The notes under the pieces: model-generated | The model's database searches: none | The model's input: the letters and a program-made list of their open reading frames with translations, nothing else | What the model was told of the DNA's origin: nothing | Assembly (NCBI GenBank): GCA_025361125.1 | Contig: JANYBM010000056.1 | Location: 1-59,480, forward strand | Source of the DNA: Holophagaceae bacterium | Lineage (GTDB): Bacteria; Acidobacteriota; Holophagae; Holophagales; Holophagaceae | DNA length: 59,480 nucleotides | Reading direction: 5' to 3' | Translations under genes and position numbers: made by a program | Shown: piece by piece, positions 9,178-17,462 of the stretch | Position numbering within the stretch: position 1 is the first letter of the stretch | How the letters are laid out: every line of letters starts with the position of its first letter

Positions 9178-10101
9178 ATGGCCCTCCGCAAACTGCAGCG
9201 CCACCTTACCTGGCTGGAATCCTTCGTCATCACCGTGGAAACGGGGACCTTGGAGGGTGCGGCCCAGCACCTTGGCGTGGCGCGCAGCGTGGTGAGTGAG
9301 CATTTGAGAGCCCTCGAAGAATCAGTAACCACAGGTGAGCAACTATTGGAAAGGGGTCCTGGCAAACGGCTCAAGCTCACGCCACGGGGCGAACGCCTGT
9401 ACGCCGCCACCCAAGGTCCGCTTCACCAATTGGATCTGAAACGCCTTCAGGATTTCGCGAGCCTGGAACCCAATTTAAGGCTGGGGTTGAACCCCACGCT
9501 TTCAACCGCTTTGCTGGATGGGATCACCAAGGAAATGGCCCGGCGAGCCATCAAGCTGGAGACCAGCTTTGGCGGCGCCTTCGATCTGGTGCGGCAGGTG
9601 CAAACCCGGCAACTGGATCTTGCGCTCGGGTTCACACCCCTGCCCCCGCATCGCGGCCTTGAAAGTCAGGTTTTGGCAAGATTGCCCTTCGTGGTGCTGG
9701 CAGCAGCTGGGTCCCCCACAGCGAAGAAACACGACACACGACAATATTTGAAAGTGGCGGATCTGGCGGATCTGGCTTTCGTGGATTGGTTGCGGGATGA
9801 TCCCTACGGCGGCGCCAATAGCCAACGATTCGCCGAGGCCAGTATCACCGTGAATGAAGTGGCCCGGGTAGAGAGCTTTCTACAGCTCTACCCTGCCCTG
9901 CGGGCCTACGGAGCCTGCGCCATCACTCCAGATTTACGACCCCTGGCGCCCTTTCCGGCCGACCTACGGGTTTGGAAACTCCTGGAGCCCACACCCCAAT
10001 TCGTGGAAGTGGTGGCCCTGGAACCCGCGGGTGGCGCGCGAGCCGAGGCCCTGGCTTGCCTGGGTTTCCTGAAGGCCCACCTGACTAGATTTCATTCCTA
10101 G
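9178..10101 (+). CDS. LysR family transcriptional regulator
   Basis: The protein has 307 residues, the family's usual size. The N-terminal winged helix-turn-helix spans about residues 10-68: FVITVETGTLEGAAQHLGVA, SVVSEHLRALEE and LLERGPGKRLKLTPRGERLY are the classic LysR landmarks. The rest is a periplasmic-binding-protein-like effector domain. The gene sits 85 bases upstream of phhA on the same strand, so control of aromatic amino acid hydroxylation is a reasonable inference. LysR genes more often face their targets, so autoregulated co-transcription or an independent target remain possible. The effector is unknown. Confidence 0.88.
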   Translation: MALRKLQRHLTWLESFVITVETGTLEGAAQHLGVARSVVSEHLRALEESVTTGEQLLERGPGKRLKLTPRGERLYAATQGPLHQLDLKRLQDFASLEPNLRLGLNPTLSTALLDGITKEMARRAIKLETSFGGAFDLVRQVQTRQLDLALGFTPLPPHRGLESQVLARLPFVVLAAAGSPTAKKHDTRQYLKVADLADLAFVDWLRDDPYGGANSQRFAEASITVNEVARVESFLQLYPALRAYGACAITPDLRPLAPFPADLRVWKLLEPTPQFVEVVALEPAGGARAEALACLGFLKAHLTRFHS

Positions 10102-10104
10102 TCG

Positions 10105-10118
10105 TAATACCGACGTTA
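10105..10118. promoter_or_regulatory. Small inverted repeat upstream of phhA
   Basis: GTCG-TAATAC-CGAC lies in the 85-base gap between lysR and phhA. It is placed where an operator would be. No clear -35/-10 pair accompanies it. Low confidence. Confidence 0.25.
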
Positions 10119-10186
10119 TAGTCTAACTTTACTGGATTTCCGTCAGATGAGATGAGCCCCATAGTTGGTTTCTGGAGCTTTCATCC

Positions 10187-11740
10187 ATGACCCCAACGGA
10201 ACAAGCCATTCAAGCCCTTCCCAAGCACCTTCAAAGATTTGTGGTTGCCCAGGATTGCGATGCCTATACCCCACGGGATCATGCCGTGTGGCGCCACATC
10301 CTGAGCCGCTTGACTGAGCATTTGAAAGACAAGGCCGTCGAGAGTTACTTGAGGGGGCTGGAAGCCACGGGCATAGGATTGGAACGCATTCCAAGCTTGG
10401 ATGAGATGAACGAGAAGCTGGTCCGTCTGGGCTGGAGCGCCGTATCCGTGCGGGGTTTCATCCCTCCGGCGGTGTTCACGGAACTGCAAAGTCTTGGCGT
10501 TCTGGCCATCGCCGCGGACATCCGTACTTTTGAGCATGTGGAGTATACGCCCGCCCCGGACATCGTCCACGAGAGCGCCGGGCACGCACCGATCCTTTCG
10601 GATTTGCGTTACGCCGAATATCTGAAACGAAGTGGTGTCGCGGGTTTCAAAGCCATCGCATCGGTGGAAGACCAGGCTGTTTTCGAAGCGATCCGCAACT
10701 TGAGCGTGGTGAAAGAGGATCCAGCTGCCACTTCGGAGGATATCCAATTATCCGAGGAACGATTACAGGCCGCGTGTGCCAGCCGCTGCTACGTCAGTGA
10801 AAACACCAAGGCTTCACGCTTGTACTGGTGGACTGCTGAATACGGCCTCGTGGGCGATCTGGAGCATCCGAAGATCTATGGCGCAGGGTTGCTATCCTCC
10901 ATCGGTGAAGCCGAGCGCTGCCTTTCAAAAGATGTGGAAAAACTGCCCTTGAGCCTGCTTTGCGCAGAAACCGAATACGACATCACCACCATGCAGCCGC
11001 AGCTTTTCGTGGCCAAGGATTTCGATCATCTTTTCGAAGTATTGGAAGCATTTGAATCCACCATGGCTTGGAAACGAGGCGGGGATTTTGGCCTGAATGA
11101 GGCCCTACGGGCTCGGACGGTCAATCAGCTGCTGCTTGCAGATGGACTGGAACTGAGCGGAAAAGTGGTGGAGGTCACTGTCGGTCTTGAAACGGCCACG
11201 GCCCTTCGCGCATCTTTGGCGCGTCTAGAGGGTCCCATTCTTCTGTCGCGAAATGGTCGCGCGCTGCAGAAACCCTGGTCCGGTGAAGTTTTGGTTGTTT
11301 TCGGGAAGGCAGCGTTACCCAGCCGCGGGGCTTTCGCTGTGAAACTGGCCTCAGGCCTTGCCATCTCCGGCTTCCTGGTAGGCGATCATGAAGCCATCAA
11401 TTTGCTGGCTCAGCAGGACGGCAAACTTTTGAAGGTGCCTTCCAGGGCCCTTCTGCTCATCAGTGAAGACCTGCCATCAGTGGCTGGTGGCCCAGCAGAC
11501 CCGGGCGCCTGGGACCAGTGGTTCGGAGCGCAGAATGCCTTCGCCGAAGGTGACGCCGAAGCCCAGGCCCGAGCCCGGAAGGCCGCAGCCCTGAGCCCTC
11601 GATTGGCCGAGATCTACAAAGCCGTACGGGCCATGCGGGAAAGCGGAAAAGCAGATGCCTCACAACTTCAGGCCTGGTCTGTAGAGGCCCAGGATGACTG
11701 GCTGCTTCAAGAAGAAATCCAAGAGCTGCTGAATCCGTAA
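10187..11740 (+). CDS. phhA: Phenylalanine 4-monooxygenase (aromatic amino acid hydroxylase), long form
   Basis: This is a pterin- and iron(II)-dependent hydroxylase converting Phe to Tyr. The iron ligands are visible: His128 and His133 in PDIVHESAGHAP and Glu218 in YWWTAEYGLVG. The family's FIPP and YTPAPDIVHE stretches are also present. At 517 residues it is about twice the proteobacterial enzyme (about 260-300). Residues 1-330 hold the catalytic fold and about 190 C-terminal residues form an extension whose fold I do not recognise, as in other long bacterial forms. No N-terminal ACT domain is seen. Phe hydroxylase is the better call over Tyr or Trp hydroxylase because the adjacent gene is the pterin-recycling dehydratase. 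Confidence 0.9.
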   Translation: MTPTEQAIQALPKHLQRFVVAQDCDAYTPRDHAVWRHILSRLTEHLKDKAVESYLRGLEATGIGLERIPSLDEMNEKLVRLGWSAVSVRGFIPPAVFTELQSLGVLAIAADIRTFEHVEYTPAPDIVHESAGHAPILSDLRYAEYLKRSGVAGFKAIASVEDQAVFEAIRNLSVVKEDPAATSEDIQLSEERLQAACASRCYVSENTKASRLYWWTAEYGLVGDLEHPKIYGAGLLSSIGEAERCLSKDVEKLPLSLLCAETEYDITTMQPQLFVAKDFDHLFEVLEAFESTMAWKRGGDFGLNEALRARTVNQLLLADGLELSGKVVEVTVGLETATALRASLARLEGPILLSRNGRALQKPWSGEVLVVFGKAALPSRGAFAVKLASGLAISGFLVGDHEAINLLAQQDGKLLKVPSRALLLISEDLPSVAGGPADPGAWDQWFGAQNAFAEGDAEAQARARKAAALSPRLAEIYKAVRAMRESGKADASQLQAWSVEAQDDWLLQEEIQELLNP

Positions 11741-11749
11741 AAGCATGAA

Positions 11750-11798
11750 TATCAACGCTTGACCTTCAACCTTCAACTCTCAACCTTTAACTCTTGTT
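11750..11798. repeat. Degenerate heptanucleotide array
   Basis: Seven consecutive 7-nt units occupy the gap between phhA and phhB: TATCAAC, GCTTGAC, then CTTCAAC twice, TCTCAAC, CTTTAAC and TCTTGTT. The phase is kept although the sequence drifts. It would lie in the phhA-phhB transcript. Similar arrays occur at 15870, 43487 and 44604. Confidence 0.75.
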
Positions 11799-11811
11799 CC
11801 CCGGAGTCCCC

Positions 11812-12057
11812 ATGCATTGGATCGAACGCGACGGCGCCCTGCACCGTGACATCAAGACGCCGGATTTCTTGACGTCCTTCACCCTAGTAAGCGCCGTGGT
11901 AGCACCCGCCGAAGCTATGAACCACCACCCGGACATCGAGTTCGGATGGGGCTATGTGCGCATCAAGCTCACCACCCATGATGCCGGCGGTGTAACTGAA
12001 AATGATCACAAATTGGCCGCGATGATTGATTCGGCGATCATGCCCTTAAACTGCTGA
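11812..12057 (+). CDS. phhB: Pterin-4a-carbinolamine dehydratase
   Basis: The enzyme dehydrates the 4a-hydroxy-tetrahydropterin left by the aromatic hydroxylase so that the cofactor can be reduced again. The 81-residue protein is slightly shorter than the family's usual 95-105. It has the signature MNHHPDIEF followed by KLTTHDAGGVTENDHKLA, which holds the catalytic His residues. The ATG at 11812 is preferred over an in-frame TTG at 11794 because it starts at MHWIERDG and the purine-rich CGGAG lies just ahead. It is placed 71 bases after phhA, and its TGA abuts the murD stop on the other strand without a spacer, so any terminator must lie inside one of the genes. Confidence 0.92.
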   Translation: MHWIERDGALHRDIKTPDFLTSFTLVSAVVAPAEAMNHHPDIEFGWGYVRIKLTTHDAGGVTENDHKLAAMIDSAIMPLNC

Positions 12058-13413
12058 TCAACCGTTTGCCCACGCCCTCACCAGCGCTTCGAAGCGATCG
12101 CCCCGTTCTTCAAAATGTGTGAACTGATCAAAACTGGCGCAGGCGGGGCTCAGGAGCACCTGATCACCGCTCTTTGCTAGCTCCAAGGCATGGTGCACCG
12201 CGGCATCGAAGGTGACCACCACGTCGTGGGAAAGGTCGCCCAAATCCCGTTCGAGTTGTGGGATGGCTTCCCCCAGAAACACGAGCTTGCGCAGTTTTCC
12301 ATTCAGCTCCTCGCGCAGGGGTTGATAACTCGCGCCTTTGTCTGTGCCCCCAAGAAGCAGTACCAGCGGGCCTTTAAGGGCACGAATGGCAATGACCGTG
12401 GCGTCCACATTGGTGCCTTTGGAATCGTTGTAGGCACGGACGCCGTTCTTTTCCCCACAGAAAGCGATGCGATGGGCGAGACCCGGATAGGAGCGCAATC
12501 CCTCCCGGATGGCATCAATCGAAGCACCACCCTGCCGGGCAAGCAATAGCGCGGCCAGGGCATTTTCCACGTTGTGATCGCCAGGTATTTTCAACTCTGA
12601 ACGACTCAATACCTCTGTGATCCGTCCGTCTGGATTTTTAATGCAAAGCTTGCCATCGGGGCCACAAAAGGCACCCGGTCCGGAAGGCGTAGCCCATCCA
12701 AATGTAGCGATGGCACCCCTTCCAGTAGCATCGGACCACCATTCTGAATGGGCGGCTGGCACCACCCGTAGATCGTTTTCAGTTTGCCGTTCGAAGATCC
12801 GCAGCTTGGCTTGGCGGTAAGCTTCCAGCGTCCCATGTCTGGCCAGATGATCGGGCGTCAGGTTCAGGAAAGCCGCTCCCTCCGCATGAAATTCCGTGAT
12901 GGTTTCAAGTTGATAGCTGGACAATTCCAATGCATAGCTCGTTCCTGGGCTGCTTTCCTTCACCGCTTGCAGGAAGGGTTTTCCCAGATTCCCACACGCC
13001 ACGGCCTGGATTCCGGCGGTGCTCAATAGGTGAGCGAGCAAGTCCGTGGTGGTGCTTTTTCCGTTGGTGCCCGTGATGGCGAAAATGCGCGAGCCATCCC
13101 CCTTCACCCGCAGGGCGCGATGTGCCAATTCGACTTCGCCGATGACGGAGAGGCCTCGTTTAACCGCCTCTGCCACAAAGGGGAGGCGCGGGCTGATGCC
13201 AGGGCTCAAAACCACTTCGGCGCAATCATCCAGAAGTGAGAGCGGATGATTGCCCCACACCGCCGGCACATGATCTTTAAGCAGCGTTGCCAACTGGGCT
13301 TCTGAGGGGAGCGCATTGCTGTCTGTGACCACGACCTCGGATCCCTGGGTTGCCAGAAAACGGGCAGCAGCCAACCCGGATTTTCCAGCCCCCACAATGA
13401 TGGTTCTAGCCAT
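12058..13413 (-). CDS. murD: UDP-N-acetylmuramoyl-L-alanine--D-glutamate ligase
   Basis: The enzyme adds D-Glu to UDP-MurNAc-L-Ala with ATP in the cytosolic stage of peptidoglycan synthesis. The 451-residue protein has the three Mur ligase domains: an N-terminal Rossmann-like UDP-binding domain (IIVGAGKSGLAAARFL), the central ATP-binding domain with AITGTNGKSTTTDLLAHLL (about 113-131), ALELSSYQLE and FLNLTPDHLARHG, and a C-terminal domain with YNDSKGTNVDAT and LLLGGTDKG. SPACASFDQFTHFEERGDRF near the end is the MurD signature. AGGAGG stands just ahead of the ATG. The gene is isolated here rather than inside a division-cell-wall cluster. Confidence 0.97.
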   Translation of the reverse strand: MARTIIVGAGKSGLAAARFLATQGSEVVVTDSNALPSEAQLATLLKDHVPAVWGNHPLSLLDDCAEVVLSPGISPRLPFVAEAVKRGLSVIGEVELAHRALRVKGDGSRIFAITGTNGKSTTTDLLAHLLSTAGIQAVACGNLGKPFLQAVKESSPGTSYALELSSYQLETITEFHAEGAAFLNLTPDHLARHGTLEAYRQAKLRIFERQTENDLRVVPAAHSEWWSDATGRGAIATFGWATPSGPGAFCGPDGKLCIKNPDGRITEVLSRSELKIPGDHNVENALAALLLARQGGASIDAIREGLRSYPGLAHRIAFCGEKNGVRAYNDSKGTNVDATVIAIRALKGPLVLLLGGTDKGASYQPLREELNGKLRKLVFLGEAIPQLERDLGDLSHDVVVTFDAAVHHALELAKSGDQVLLSPACASFDQFTHFEERGDRFEALVRAWANG

Positions 13414-13658
13414 GGTTCCTCCTCAACTAGCCTAGCTCCAATAGCGCTCACCTATTGCAGTTACAAAGCTGTAAGAAGTGCAGGAGATAAGCATTCGTCT
13501 CTATTCGTGACTGCTTTTTCTACAAAATGGACGCGATCAAGCCTTGCTCAGGAACCCATCACAGGATCTTCACAACACTTAACCGCATCAAGGGTGGGCA
13601 TCTGCCTCTGTGAGGTATAAGCTTGGCTCCACACCATCCCACCGCGTAGTCTGTCTTT

Positions 13659-14456
13659 GTGGCCCCGGAGCCCAGTTTGAGTACGGACATCCTAAACAGC
13701 CTTCTAAGCTTTCAGCGGCCTTTGGTGCCCTACGCGCACCCGATCTATAGCGTTCGCAGTGCGCGGGTGATGGCTCAGGAAATGCTTTTCCGCTTCAAGG
13801 ATGACAACGGCGAAATGCTCACGGTGGGTACCATTTTCGCCGACGACACCATTCCCTACGAACAAAAAGTGAGCCTGGATCTGCTCTGCCTGGACGCAGG
13901 CTTCAAGTTGCTTTCAGGAACGGTCCCTGTGGACCGGATGCATTTCATCAATTTGGAACCCAGCACCCTGGCCCATCCGGATTTCTGGAAACACCTTCCC
14001 CGCTGGGTGGGTGGGTTGGAAGTGAACCCTGGCCAAGTAGTGGTTGAATTCACAGAGAGCCACTCGCTGCATCGCCTGGATGAGCTCCAGGCCTATGCCA
14101 AGCGCCTCCGCGATCATGGCCTGAAGATCGCCGTGGATGATTTGGGCGCGGGCGTGGCATCTCTCACCCATATGGCAAGGTTGGCGCCTGATTTCATCAA
14201 GGCTGATCGCAGCCTGGTGGAGCAGGTCCACCGTCGCCCCTATCAGGCCGCCCTGTTGAATGCGTTGGCCCATTTCGCCGAACACATGCGGGTTGGGTTC
14301 ATCGCCGAAGGGGTTGAATTATACGAAGAACTGATCACCGTAATGGATGCGGACGTGCCTTGGGTTCAAGGCTTTGTATACGGCCGCCCCGAACCCATCC
14401 TGGATCTTGAAGCCGCCATCAGGGCCGCGCAGGGTAAGGACCAGCAAGTGTCCTGA
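13659..14456 (+). CDS. EAL domain protein, putative c-di-GMP phosphodiesterase
   Basis: The protein has 265 residues and consists almost only of an EAL domain, so it may lack its own sensor. The motifs are variants: QEMLFRF for EALLR, FINLEP with its Asn, VEFTES with its Glu, AVDDLGAG with the two metal Asp, FIKADRSL with the catalytic Lys, FIAEGVE and VQGFVYGRP. All main metal and catalytic residues seem kept, so c-di-GMP hydrolysis to pGpG is possible, though degenerate EAL proteins often act as binding or scaffold proteins. The start is a GTG. No ATG lies upstream in frame, and the next in-frame ATGs would remove the EAL-like motif. It converges with truB. Confidence 0.8.
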   Translation: MAPEPSLSTDILNSLLSFQRPLVPYAHPIYSVRSARVMAQEMLFRFKDDNGEMLTVGTIFADDTIPYEQKVSLDLLCLDAGFKLLSGTVPVDRMHFINLEPSTLAHPDFWKHLPRWVGGLEVNPGQVVVEFTESHSLHRLDELQAYAKRLRDHGLKIAVDDLGAGVASLTHMARLAPDFIKADRSLVEQVHRRPYQAALLNALAHFAEHMRVGFIAEGVELYEELITVMDADVPWVQGFVYGRPEPILDLEAAIRAAQGKDQQVS

Positions 14457-14465
14457 TCAGCTGCG

Positions 14466-14534
14466 AGGGGTGAGGCTCACGCCCCAGGGGCGCCCCAGAA
14501 GCCGCCACCTTATTGAACCGCAGACCTCACCCCT
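14466..14534. terminator. Inverted repeat between convergent EAL and truB genes
   Basis: AGGGGTGAGG (14466-14475) pairs with CCTCACCCCT (14525-14534), a perfect 10-bp stem with a 49-base loop that itself contains the hairpin GCCCCAGGGGC. Its position between convergent genes suggests a bidirectional terminator. No clear U-run follows, so this stays tentative. Confidence 0.45.
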
Positions 14535-14555
14535 AGTACCTCATTGCACCCAAGG

Positions 14556-15449
14556 CTATAGCCCGCCCCGCAGATTCGCGAAGGTTCTAAGCAGACTTTC
14601 CTGCTCACGGAGCAAGGCCACCAGCCGGCCTTCATGCAAGGCCCGGATGGGAGCCACAGGGTCAGGGAATCCCTCCGGCAGGTTCCAGGTGGCTGCTTGG
14701 AGTTCACCCAAGGGGATGCTGCGGCCATGATCAAGGTTGCTGGCCTCTTCATCGTTGAGTTTGCGGGTTGGGCACCAGGGCACCAGATCTTCGCCATGTA
14801 CCCAGGTGCGCGCGCCTTGGCCGGGGTCCTTCCATGGCCCGATGGCGCTGCGATGAAGTCCAGCAAGATGGGCGCCACAGTTGAGCTTCCGGCCCAGGTC
14901 CCGGGCCAAAGAGCGCACGTAGTATCCCCCTCGACAGGTGAGTTCAAGACGACTGTGTTTCGGCAACTCATGGTCCAGCCATTTGGCCTCGTGCAGAAAA
15001 ACCCGCGACGGTGGAAGGATGACTTCTTCACCTCGATGGGCCTTACGATAGGCTGCTTCACCAGCAATTTTTTTCGCGCTGGTGGCGGGTGGCACCTGGT
15101 CTTGCCAGCCCAAAAAGGTGGTCAGAGCCGCCTCCAGCAATTCAGGGGATAACGAGGTGGGATCGCCTTCTGTCATCACCTGGCCCAGGTGATCATAAGT
15201 ATCTGTCTCAGTGCCCCAAGCGATCTCCGCCACATAAGTCTTGGGCAACGGGTGCATCAGCTCCATGAGCCGGGTGGCCTGGCCCGCGAGTATCAGCAGC
15301 AGGCCACGGGCGAAAGGATCCAGCGTACCGCCATGACCCACAGGGTATTTCTTCAAGCCCTCTTCCCTGGCCTCCCGCGTGAAAGTTCGCACCACGTCAA
15401 AGCTCGTGCCCCCGATTTCTTTGTGAACCAAGTAAATACCAGGCTCCAT
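14556..15449 (-). CDS. truB: tRNA pseudouridine(55) synthase
   Basis: The enzyme makes pseudouridine at position 55 in the T-loop of tRNAs. The 297-residue protein has HGGTLDPFARGLLLI with catalytic Asp44, KTYVAEIAWGTETDTYD, and GGYYVRSLARDLG, all hallmark TruB motifs. A C-terminal part of about 60 residues is divergent. Its ATG overlaps the rbfA stop codon by one base (TGATG), so translation is probably coupled. rbfA-truB adjacency is common in bacteria, where both follow infB; infB is not in this window. Confidence 0.96.
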   Translation of the reverse strand: MEPGIYLVHKEIGGTSFDVVRTFTREAREEGLKKYPVGHGGTLDPFARGLLLILAGQATRLMELMHPLPKTYVAEIAWGTETDTYDHLGQVMTEGDPTSLSPELLEAALTTFLGWQDQVPPATSAKKIAGEAAYRKAHRGEEVILPPSRVFLHEAKWLDHELPKHSRLELTCRGGYYVRSLARDLGRKLNCGAHLAGLHRSAIGPWKDPGQGARTWVHGEDLVPWCPTRKLNDEEASNLDHGRSIPLGELQAATWNLPEGFPDPVAPIRALHEGRLVALLREQESLLRTFANLRGGL

Positions 15450-15850
15450 CAGGCTTCTGGCTTTTCAGAGAGCTCAGGTTCAGCAGGCCGCGCGGCACGC
15501 TCCTTTTCCAACTCCACAAGAATTTCTTCCATGCGGTTGCCTTCGGTAAGAGATGCATCCGGAAAAAATTTCAACTCCGGCACACGTTTCATTTCAAGTA
15601 CTTTGGCCAAATGGGTACGCAGGAAACCAGCGGCTCGACCGAGCGCTTTTCGACTGAGAGCAACCTGGGCTTCGTCGGATTTGCCAGCGGCAGGCAGGGC
15701 CGTAAAGTAAACCCGCGCCTGGCTGCGGTCCGGCGTGACCCGCACCGCCGTGATGGTGACGAAACCCAGCTCCGGGTCCCGCAGCTCCCGCAGGATGATG
15801 GTGGAAAGCAGGAATTGGATCTGATCTTCAAGGCGTTCAGGGCGGTTCAT
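15449..15850 (-). CDS. rbfA: 30S ribosome-binding factor A
   Basis: RbfA is a cold-shock and 30S maturation factor that binds near the 16S rRNA 5' helix. The 133-residue protein has the type II KH-like layout with DQIQFLLSTIILRELRDPEL, VTITAVRVTPDRSQARVYF and HLAKVLEMKRVPELKFFPDA, followed by a charged, Pro/Glu-rich tail after about residue 112. The ATG has GAGGAAC upstream. It is the first gene of a pair with truB. A heptad repeat array lies upstream, between it and the polyprenyl synthase gene. Confidence 0.95.
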   Translation of the reverse strand: MNRPERLEDQIQFLLSTIILRELRDPELGFVTITAVRVTPDRSQARVYFTALPAAGKSDEAQVALSRKALGRAAGFLRTHLAKVLEMKRVPELKFFPDASLTEGNRMEEILVELEKERAARPAEPELSEKPEA

Positions 15851-15869
15851 GGTGCGTTCCTCAACTGAC

Positions 15870-15904
15870 TGACACTGCTCAGTGCTCAGTGCTCAGTGTC
15901 CAGT
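15870..15904. repeat. Heptanucleotide array (GCTCAGT type)
   Basis: The array reads TGACACT, three exact GCTCAGT units, then GTCCAGT, in strict 7-nt phase. It lies in the 75-base gap upstream of rbfA and downstream of the polyprenyl synthase gene, in the 5' region of the rbfA-truB message or in its promoter. Confidence 0.8.
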
Positions 15905-15925
15905 GTAACGGGGATGAATGATTGG

Positions 15926-16924
15926 CTATTTGGTCCGGGCCAACAACGCTTCCGGGATGTCCAAAAGCAGGGCCTTGGTCTCGGCGTCGCCAGCCATCCC
16001 CTGAATGGCTTCTGACGCAGCGGAAGAGGCCTTGTGGGCCAAGGCACGGGTTTCCTGAAGGGCATCCTGACTCGCCAGCAACTCGCGTAGTTCGTCTTCA
16101 TCTGCAGTGGACACAGGCGCCGATTCGCCGTTGGCCCAGATGCGCTCCACGATGGGTCGAACTTTTTCAGGCACCCGTTCCAGGAGGTTCAGCATGGGGA
16201 GTGTGAGTTTCCCTTCCCGCAAATCGCTGAAGGCCGGCTTGCCCAACTGCTCGCTGGTGGCGGTGTAATCCAACAGATCATCCGTGAGCTGAAACGCTCG
16301 GCCAATCTCCAGGCCATAGCTTCGAAGGATTTCGCACTCCGTGGCATCGCGTTTGGCCATGACTGCGGCGGATTCCGTGCAGCCCCCGAACAACAGTGCC
16401 GTTTTCCGTTCCTGGATTTCGAAATACTCTTTTCGCGAAGTCTCCAGGCTGAAGAGCACATCGTTTTGGATGAGTTCGCCCTCGATCATGCGCGTGGTGA
16501 CTTCCGCCAGAATTTCCATGAGCCGCCAATCGCGGCCCTGAATGGCGCTGGCCATGGCATGAATGTAAAGCAGGTCGCCAAAAAGCACTGTCAGCGTGTT
16601 GCCCCAAAGCGTATTCACCGTAGGCTTGCCACGCCGCAGCTTAGCGTGATCAATGATGTCGTCATGCACCAGGGTGGCTGTGTGGATGAGCTCAAAAATG
16701 GCGCCGAAGCGCACTTCCAGATCCGACTCCACCCCACAGAACCTTGCACCCAACAGCACGAGGGCTGGCCTTAATCGTTTACCTTGTTGCCCGCTGCGCA
16801 CATGGGCCGCCAGCTTTTCCGCCACCGCCACATCGCTGCGCAGCACCCGCTGCAATTCCACTTCCACCGCGGCCAGCTTAGTCGCAATGGGCAGGAAGTA
16901 ACGACTCAGGTCAAGACGGGACAC
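15926..16924 (-). CDS. Trans-polyprenyl diphosphate synthase (quinone side chain)
   Basis: The enzyme condenses isopentenyl diphosphate with an allylic diphosphate to a long polyprenyl diphosphate, most likely for menaquinone or ubiquinone tails. The 332-residue protein has GKRLRPALVLLG, the first Asp-rich motif LVHDDIID, RRGKPTVN, GDLLY, EGELIQ, and the second Asp-rich motif QLTDDLLDY. Small residues before the first motif favour a long product, but chain length cannot be read with certainty. The GTG at 16922-16924 (VSRLDLSRYF) is chosen. An ATG at 16975 would overlap yajQ by 44 bases and add residues without homology. It follows yajQ at 7 bases. Confidence 0.9.
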   Translation of the reverse strand: MSRLDLSRYFLPIATKLAAVEVELQRVLRSDVAVAEKLAAHVRSGQQGKRLRPALVLLGARFCGVESDLEVRFGAIFELIHTATLVHDDIIDHAKLRRGKPTVNTLWGNTLTVLFGDLLYIHAMASAIQGRDWRLMEILAEVTTRMIEGELIQNDVLFSLETSRKEYFEIQERKTALLFGGCTESAAVMAKRDATECEILRSYGLEIGRAFQLTDDLLDYTATSEQLGKPAFSDLREGKLTLPMLNLLERVPEKVRPIVERIWANGESAPVSTADEDELRELLASQDALQETRALAHKASSAASEAIQGMAGDAETKALLLDIPEALLARTK

Positions 16925-16931
16925 CCGTGGC

Positions 16932-17429
16932 TCAGCTTCTGAAATTCGTGAATTGCAAGTCCACGCCCTGGTCATTTTTTTTGAACAGCGCCATGGCCTC
17001 TTGCAACATGTCCTTATCCTTGCCCGAAATCCGCAACTGATCGCCCTGGATGCTGGCTTGGGCCTTGAGTTTGCTGTCCTTTAATGCCGCCACCAGTTTT
17101 TTCGCTTTTTCAATGGGGATGCCCTGGTTGATCTTTACCACTTGGCGCACGGTACCCTTGGTGGCCTGTTCCAGTTTGCCGTATTCCATCGCACGAATAC
17201 TCACGCCCCGCTTGTGGAGTTTGGATTGCAGCACATCAATCACAGCCTTGAGCTTGATTTCATCGTCGCTCTTTAGGATCAGCTCTGCTTCATCCTTCAT
17301 CTCAATGTCGCTCGTAGAGCCCTTGAAATCGTAGCGCTGGCCGATCTCCTTCATGGCCTGCGCCACCGCATTCTTCACTTCGGTGATATCCACTTTGGAG
17401 ACAACATCAAAACTGCATTCGGTGGCCAT
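16932..17429 (-). CDS. yajQ: YajQ family nucleotide-binding protein
   Basis: The protein has 165 residues, the normal family length. Conserved family stretches seen are SFDVVSKVDITEVKNAV, RYDFKGSTSDIE, KLHKRGVSIRAMEYGKLE, VKINQGIP and the ending GVDLQFTNFR. Some YajQ proteins bind c-di-GMP and act as effectors. The EAL gene nearby gives only circumstantial support for that role here. It lies between the PLP enzyme gene and the polyprenyl synthase gene, all on the minus strand, and may be co-transcribed with the latter. Confidence 0.94.
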   Translation of the reverse strand: MATECSFDVVSKVDITEVKNAVAQAMKEIGQRYDFKGSTSDIEMKDEAELILKSDDEIKLKAVIDVLQSKLHKRGVSIRAMEYGKLEQATKGTVRQVVKINQGIPIEKAKKLVAALKDSKLKAQASIQGDQLRISGKDKDMLQEAMALFKKNDQGVDLQFTNFRS

Positions 17430-17462
17430 GGGAATCCTCCAGAGCCACTAATGTACCAGCGC

